In this document: positions 57,632 through 64,000 of the stretch, piece after piece
Position numbering within the stretch: position 1 is the stretch's first letter
Layout: every line of letters begins with the position of its first letter
Assembly: GCA_013054445.1 (NCBI GenBank)
Contig: JAAMPI010000099.1
Span: forward strand, 1-64,000
Length of the DNA: 64,000 bases
Source of the DNA: Cudoniella acicularis
Lineage: Eukaryota > Ascomycota > Leotiomycetes > Helotiales > Helotiaceae
Reading direction: 5' to 3'
Program-made: the position numbers and the translations under genes
The notes under the pieces: generated by a model
Databases searched by the model: none
Told to the model about the DNA's origin: nothing
What the model saw: only the letters and a program-made list of their open reading frames with translations

Positions 57632-60600
57632 ATGGATCCCAACCAAGATCATCACGATGATGGCCAGGATTTCGTTCTCCTTGAAGACAAAGACGTTGAT
57701 GACTACAATGAGGATGGCATTCTCCCACAAGCACCCGAAGTCATCGCCCAGATCTTGGAATGGTTGCAGCCCACCGACTTTCTCGCAGACTCCAGCGAGT
57801 ACAAGAAGCATTTGAGCTCCTATGTATCTGGCACTGGCCTTTGGGTCCACGAGGAAGAAGTCTATCGCAAATGGCACGACCAGCCGGATCACGGCTCTCT
57901 TTGGATCAAAGCTACAGCAGGAGCTGGGAAAAGCGTCTTCGCCGCCATGACCACTGCCAAACTAGCCCAAGAAGAAAATGTCCCTGTGCTGTTCTTCTTT
58001 TTCCGTCAAATCGTTGCCACAAATCATAACCCACAGTCGCTCGTCCGAGATTGGATTGCCATGATACTACACCACTCGCCGCCTCTTCAGCTTGCAATGA
58101 AGAACTATCTTGATACCCGCACGGTAGAAAATGTCACCACGGCCGAGCTCTGGGACGACCTCCTCCAAGGAATCGGGTCCATCTCCAAGCTTTACTGCGT
58201 GGTCGATGCTCTTGACGAGATGGATATTGATGAAATGCCCTTTTTGAAGAAGCTTGTTGATTTGGGGATGGAAAAGCCGTCCTCAGTCAAGGTCATGCTG
58301 ACCAGTCGCCCACTACCTCGAATCGAAGCGATCTTGAAGGACCACTCCGTTCTACAGGTCAGGCTTGAACCAATCAAGGTTGATAGAGACATATCGGTAT
58401 ATATCGGGCATCGATTGAACAGCCGTGCTGAAGTCAATGACGAGCTGCGACATGCTATCAAACAGGCTATTGGTGCTCGGGCACAAGGTTCATTTCTTTA
58501 CGCGCGATTGATGATGGACGAGATCTTGGACCATCTGAAACAAAGTAATCACCCTATTTCTTTCTCCTTCCCCATGAGAATATTCTAGGTGACTGGGAAG
58601 CTCTTTTATCTTCTCCCCTGCTTCCTCGCAAAAAATTGTCAACGTTGTGCTAACTTGTTGAAGTGGTGCCAGATGTTAAATATATTCAGCGGTCGTTGGA
58701 CTGGTTACCGGTCACGCTGGAGGATATGTACAATGGCATGCTTCTCGACCATTCCCTCCGCTCAAGGGTTTCTCAAGATCTCCAACTTACTATCCTTCAA
58801 TGGGTCACACACTCTACTCGCCCACTTCGTCTCCTCGAAATTGCAGCGATGCTCGACTTTTGCAACAACTCTAATTCCAAGGTAAAAGACACTAAAGCCA
58901 CAGTTAGAGCGGCATGCGGCCCGTTATTGGAAATCTTGGAGGACGAAACGGTCTCAGTGATCCATCATTCATTTACGGAATTTCTTACAGACGAAGCTCG
59001 AATTGAACGGGAGCCGAAGGAAGGAACTCATCGCCAGTTCCCGGTTGTAAATGGCGGGAAGACGCATGGTGCTACTGCGATGACCTGTTTAGAGTACCTC
59101 GGATTTGCTTTGCAATCATGGGAGTTGGATGAAAACCGTGCAAGAAAAGCAGTCTTTGTTGGAGGCCCTCCACCGCCACCGCCGCCGCCGAATTCCCTCG
59201 ATTTAAAACTCAAACAACAAAATATCAAGTTGCAGTACCCTTTCCTCGACTATGCCCTCAGAAACTGGTACATTCATGTGTCAAAGTGCCAGGGCCTTGA
59301 CGAAGTTCTTATCCAATCCCTAAAGACGTTTATCGATGTTGGGAGCCATGCTTTCTCTTCTTGGCTCGAAATCGCCGGGACATCTTTCTCCACCGACATT
59401 ACGCCTATCCATGTTGCAGCCTGGGCAGGATTGAAAGAGTATGCCGAGCTTTTAATCGAATGGGGAGCTGTAGTGAATCAGCGAGACGGAGATGGTAAAA
59501 CACCATTGCTTTGGGCTGCAATGAGAGGCCGCTTTGATACCGTTGCTCTCTTGTTGACTTTCGTCACGGATATTGATACCCAAGACAGTCGGAGTATGAC
59601 TCCGCTTCATTATGCAGCACAAGGCGGCCATCACGCCATAGTGAAACTTCTTCTGGATGCTGGGGCGAGTCCCTTAACAGACAGCACGCAAAACCAATGG
59701 CGACCGGAACTTGAACAAGGCCATTTCCGTCACATGCCTCCACCTCTACCCCCGAATACAGGTTCTAGCCCACTGTACTTGGCTTGTCGCCTAGGGTCAA
59801 CTGAGTCGGTTCGGGAGATGTTGCCGTATCTCGAAATCCAGGATCTCAATGACGCCCTGCTGTGGGCCTCAGCTGCCGGGAAATCACAACTTGTTTCCAT
59901 GCTCCTCAAAGTCCCTGAAGTTTCACCCGCCGTCCCTGAAGGTGAGGATACACCACTGTATTTGGCCTCTTTGGGGTGGCATTTTGAAACAATGCAGATT
60001 TTACTGGAAAATGGTGCGGATCCCACAATACGATCGAGCATGAACCGCCCACATCGCGGTCCTGGGCGGCCAGGCCACAAAAAGCCAAAGTCTCACCGAG
60101 TCTTGCGCGATAAGCAAGATCTAGGCCCTACACCTCTACATGCTATTTGTGGATCAGGATGGCGCTCAGTTCCACCTAGCTCCTCAGTCGACGATGTTGT
60201 TCGCAAGTGCTTTGAAATCTTATTCAATGCTGGTTCTGATATAGATGCCGTCGACGACTTTGGTAGAACTGCTCTTCATTTGAGTCTCAACGCAGATGCC
60301 CGGCGGAAATCCACCAGTGCCCTCCCAAAGTTACTACTCGAACATGGTGCGAACCCCATGGCAACTGACAATGCTGGTAACACTCCTCTGCATTTGATTC
60401 ACTTGCAGAGTGACTCGCAGTCACTTATCGAGTTACTCCTCGAGCATGGTGCCGATATAAACGCAAAACGTTCAGGCCCGTACGCAGATGGCCGAACCCC
60501 TCTACATACAATGCTTATCAACATAAATGAAGCAGACATCAAACCTTTGATGCCTTTTGTTACTGACTGGAATGTTGTGGATAATGAGGGCAACACCCCT

Positions 60601-63600
60601 TTACATTGTATAGCCTATCAATCGCGCCCTCATGCAGCAGCTGTCACCCAGTTGCTCGATGCGGGTGCTGATCCTAAGCTCAGAAATCGAAAAGGAGAGA
60701 CTCCTCTACACTTGATGAGGGATTTTTCAAGTGAAAGCGAAGAGTCCGCATTTCTGGCGCTACTTGAAGCCGGGTCCAGCATCGAATCACGAGATAATGA
60801 CGGAAATACGGTTCTCCTAGCGATGCTTGCTTGTAGGCATCAAGACTCAGCCCGCACAGTGCAGTTTTTCGTTGATTGTGGCGCGCAATTCGGCGTCACT
60901 AACAATGAAGGTAATAACGCTCTCCATATTGCGTGCAAAAGGTACTGCGATCCATTTATGGTAAGTCTTACAATTTCGATTATATACAGCCCAACTCAGC
61001 TGACAAAATCCAGGTTACTTCACTAATAAAGGCCGGAGTAAACCCTTTGCAGGTGAACAACGAAGACAATACTGTTCTACACATGCTCTGCTCCAGGTAT
61101 GATTATTCCGGCAATGTCTTTGCTGAGATCGTGGATATATTCCTGAAAGCCGGCGTTCCTGCTACTGCCCGCAATCGTCTTGGCCAAACAGCAGCTCACC
61201 TTTTCTGCTCGACCGTTCCACCTCCAAAATTGTATGGTTCCCACGATCCTCTGGAGCACTTTTTCAAATGCGACTTGAAAAACTGCATTGACGATGAAGA
61301 TAAATATGGGGTGCGACCAATACACCTTGCAGCAACCATTTCCGAAAGACTTATTGCGAGGTTGATCCAAGCGGGTGCAAAAACTGACTGCACAACGTTG
61401 GAAGGAAAAAGCCTTCTTCACATCGCGGCCCGGATGAGACAAAGTAACATCATTGGGCTTTTACTTGACCACTACGCCACAATTAGTAGGCTAGATATGT
61501 TGGATTTGCCGGACAAGATAAGATGTACCCCACTACACGAAGCTGCCAAATCTGGAAGACCAGAGAGTGTTGCGATTCTGCTGGAAGCCGGAGCTAATCC
61601 AAAAGCCCGAGACAGCGTTGGAAATACGCCGCTGCATTATTGTTCCGAGTTTGAACAAGAAAACTCGTTATGGTCGTCAAATGGATTCTCAAGTTCTTTG
61701 GGGAATCGAACAAGACATGCAGTGGGGACCTTGACGCGCGATCACCAACGGCCGACATGCCAAGATGACTACCAGAAACTTGATCGTTCATTCTACCTGC
61801 ATGTCGGCGTGGTCTGTTTACGAGCGTAGATGATAGCGCTCGGATTCGCGAGATAATTCGGCTTCTTCTCCGCTTCGGCGGAGATGCCGCGATGGCGAAC
61901 GACGTTGCCCGTTATCCGATCGACCTAGCAAGAGACAGGCGACTTGGAGTTATGGTAGATGAACTCTTGGCCACGAGGGAACAAGTGGAGTCTGTGCGCA
62001 ATGACCAGCCAGGAAACCTCGATTCGAATGAGTTAACTTCGAGCACCTCCTTGCTCGATAAGTTCTTCTCAAGTCGGGAACACTTCACAGTCGACGCACT
62101 CGACTTCGATAAGAATGGGAACAATTCTTTCCTTTGTCACCAGCTACTTATTATGGGCCAATATTCCACAATTGAACAACTACCACATGTGGGTTTAGAT
62201 TTCACCCCCAGAGTCAATTATTATGGGTATGAGTGTGATTTTCTATCAACTTTGACGCACTGGGGTTATTGCGAACTTCTTGAAGTTCTGGGGAAAACAG
62301 TTCAAAGCCCTCAGTGGGTTGATGGTGTTCGTCATCATGGCCACCATTTTGGTCAGGATATCAAACCATTTCTCGTTGAAGCGGTTTGCAGTCGTTTGCC
62401 CAACCTTGACGTGGTCAAGCTTCTTGTTGAAACCTTTGGTGCCAATGTCAACATCCAGCAGGAAGAAAGAAGCCGTCAAGCGCTAGGCGGCGCCATGTTT
62501 GTTCCCGGCACTAGTCCACTTCATGTTTTGGCAGTCGGTAATCATTGGTGGCAGACGGAAGCTATGAAGTATCTTTTGAGTAAAGGTGCCAACACGGAGC
62601 TTAAAAATGCTAGCGGAGAAACTGTTCTACATGTTGCCCTCGCCCGCTCATTGAATGGTTCTTACAAAACTCGAGAGGTAGTCCAAATACTTCTTGACCA
62701 TGACGCAGACCCGAATGCTTTGGACGCAACCGGCTTGACTTGCCTGAGCAAAGCCACTTATGACATTGAACTTGTCCGCCTTCTCCTCAAATATGGAGCA
62801 GATATTTTCCTTGGAACAAAGCCCGTCTTGCTTTCTGCTATCGATACACAAGATCTTTCTATGGTTACCACTATTCTTGAAGCAGGTGCGGATTGTAACC
62901 AAAGTGCGGGCGATTTGGCGTCATCTTTCGTATCGGTATCTTCCTACAGTGGCAGACGATACGGCGGCGAAAGCTATCCTCTTCATCTTTCTGCTAGTCC
63001 CCATTTCAACACTACCAAGGAAAAGGAAACTGCGTTGCAAATAACCAGTCTCCTTCTCTCCTACGGAGCCAATCCATTTGCGGAGGTAGAGGAAGACACA
63101 ACAATCTTGCACGACATCCTTCAGCAAGGTGGTATACTGGAACCATTTTTGGAGCTCCCACAGCTTGAATTGGAACATCGGGATTCCACGGGTAGAACCT
63201 TGCTTCATGCCGCATGTCAATCAGCCTACTTGACATCAACCCCGAGAGAGATGCACAATCGTTTTAAGCAGCGCGATCAACTAGATCGGGAGTACGTGGA
63301 ACGAAGTACTAGTGCTAGAGATCTCCATCCAGCATGTAAGTTATATGAAATGGGCAGTAACCTTCTAGCAGTGGATGACGACGGCAATAACGCTCTTCAC
63401 CTGATGCTTGAAGCCGTGCCTTTGAACAAGGAGGAGTATAAGCGCACATTCAAGCTTTTCATCAAGGATGGACCAGCCTTGGTGGGTCAGCCAAACAAGA
63501 AAGGATTCAAACCCTTTCACCGTGCCCTCCAAATGAAAAAGCTCTGGGCGATTGAAACTCTGTTAGAGTATGGTGTTGATCCCTTTGAGAATGATCCCCA

Positions 63601-64000
63601 AGGCAATTCGCCACTCCATCACCTGGCCCCAGCAATGTGCTCCGAGAAAGGGCACAAGTTATGGCTACCACTTTTTGAAAAGTTTCTTCGTCTTGGGGTT
63701 TCTATCAATCAACGCAACAATCTTGGCGAAACGCCAGTCTTCAAATATTATGAGGAAATGGCTTCGCCTATGGAAAGAGATTGCCACTCAGCAAATATTT
63801 CCGCCTTCAAGGATGCCGATCTGTTCGCACGGAATGATGCGGGCGAGACATTGTTGCATATTTGCGCAAAATGGCCGTCGGATATTTCAAAGCAACACCA
63901 AAAAGAAGCCATTGATTCCTTCAAGTTTTTGATGGCAAAAGGACTGAATCTGATGATTGAAGACCAAAATCAGCGAACGGCTCTTGTAAGTTTTTCATTC
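57632..64000 (+). CDS. NACHT-ankyrin (NLR-like) giant protein, 3' end outside window, frame break
   Basis: Exons 57632-58544, 58664-60960 and 61014 to about 63985, where a GTAAGT donor opens the next intron; about 2060 aa are visible. The N-terminus is short and acidic, without a recognised effector domain. The NACHT NTPase follows: Walker A ATAGAGKS (about residue 100), Walker B-like CVVDALDEMD, then SRPLPR. A winged-helix-like linker (SLDWLPVTLEDMYNGML), a run of eight prolines (about 59168-59191) and more than twenty ankyrin repeats fill the rest (first at TPIHVAAWAGLKEYAELLIE). The frame of exon 3 stops at 61829, but ankyrin coding resumes in the frame one base back from about 61784 and is open to the window end; a missing base between 61781 and 61829, or an unrecognised intron, is implied. 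Such proteins are fungal NLR-like receptors, some governing non-self recognition; the role here is inferred by architecture. Confidence 0.88.

Overview
The window looks like nuclear DNA of a filamentous ascomycete (Pezizomycotina). The genes are cut by 45-200 bp GT-AG introns with CTAAC/CTAAT branch sites near the 3' end, and the products include a Zn(II)2Cys6 transcription factor, an ascomycete laccase with a C-terminal DSGL plug, a NACHT-ankyrin protein, a DNF-type flippase and an Mcm1 with a typical fungal layout. A helotialean (Leotiomycetes) source is my impression from protein style only and is not demonstrated. There is no sign of a bacterial, viral or organellar origin, and I saw no rRNA, tRNA or CRISPR array.

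Layout. 0.8-2.3 kb: GMPPA-type sugar nucleotidyltransferase (-). 3.9-7.2 kb: dynamin-like GTPase with a nuclear-looking insert (+). 8.5-10.1 kb: RS-rich unknown protein with one hydrophobic segment (+). 10.8-12.4 kb: Dal5/pantothenate-type MFS permease (+). 13.2-15.8 kb: secreted metallophosphoesterase/5'-nucleotidase-like protein (+). 16.2-18.5 kb: Zn2Cys6 regulator (+). 18.9-19.4 kb: four decayed 110-bp tandem repeats. 19.6-22.1 kb: low-complexity unknown protein (-). 23.0-23.3 kb: a 273-bp MITE. 24.5-30.7 kb: Sen1 helicase (-). 31.8-36.5 kb: P4-ATPase flippase (-). 38.6-40.6 kb: possible Nse5/Nse6-like protein (+). 40.9-41.7 kb: V-ATPase subunit E (-). 42.2-43.8 kb: NIPA-type membrane transporter (+). 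45.8-46.6 kb: Mcm1 MADS factor (-) with a long G-rich upstream region. 49.6-50.4 kb: tetraspanin (+). 51.8-54.0 kb: laccase (-). 57.6 kb to the right edge: giant NACHT-ankyrin protein (+), cut by the window end.

Most genes are unlinked housekeeping genes (RNA processing, membrane asymmetry, vacuolar acidification, glycosylation precursors, cell-type transcription) and do not form a biosynthetic cluster. The accessory part is the right end: laccase, a 3.6-kb gene-poor gap, then the NLR-like protein. Membrane and secretory functions recur (flippase, V-ATPase, NIPA, tetraspanin, MFS, two secreted enzymes) but nothing shows that they are co-regulated.

Sequence quality matters here. Five genes carry an apparent single-base frame break, three of them in homopolymers (C6, T8, A6), while nine others read cleanly through all exons. 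Assembly indels are the simplest explanation, but pseudogenisation or unrecognised introns are not excluded. Exon models were built by eye from splice consensus, reading-frame continuity and remembered family motifs.
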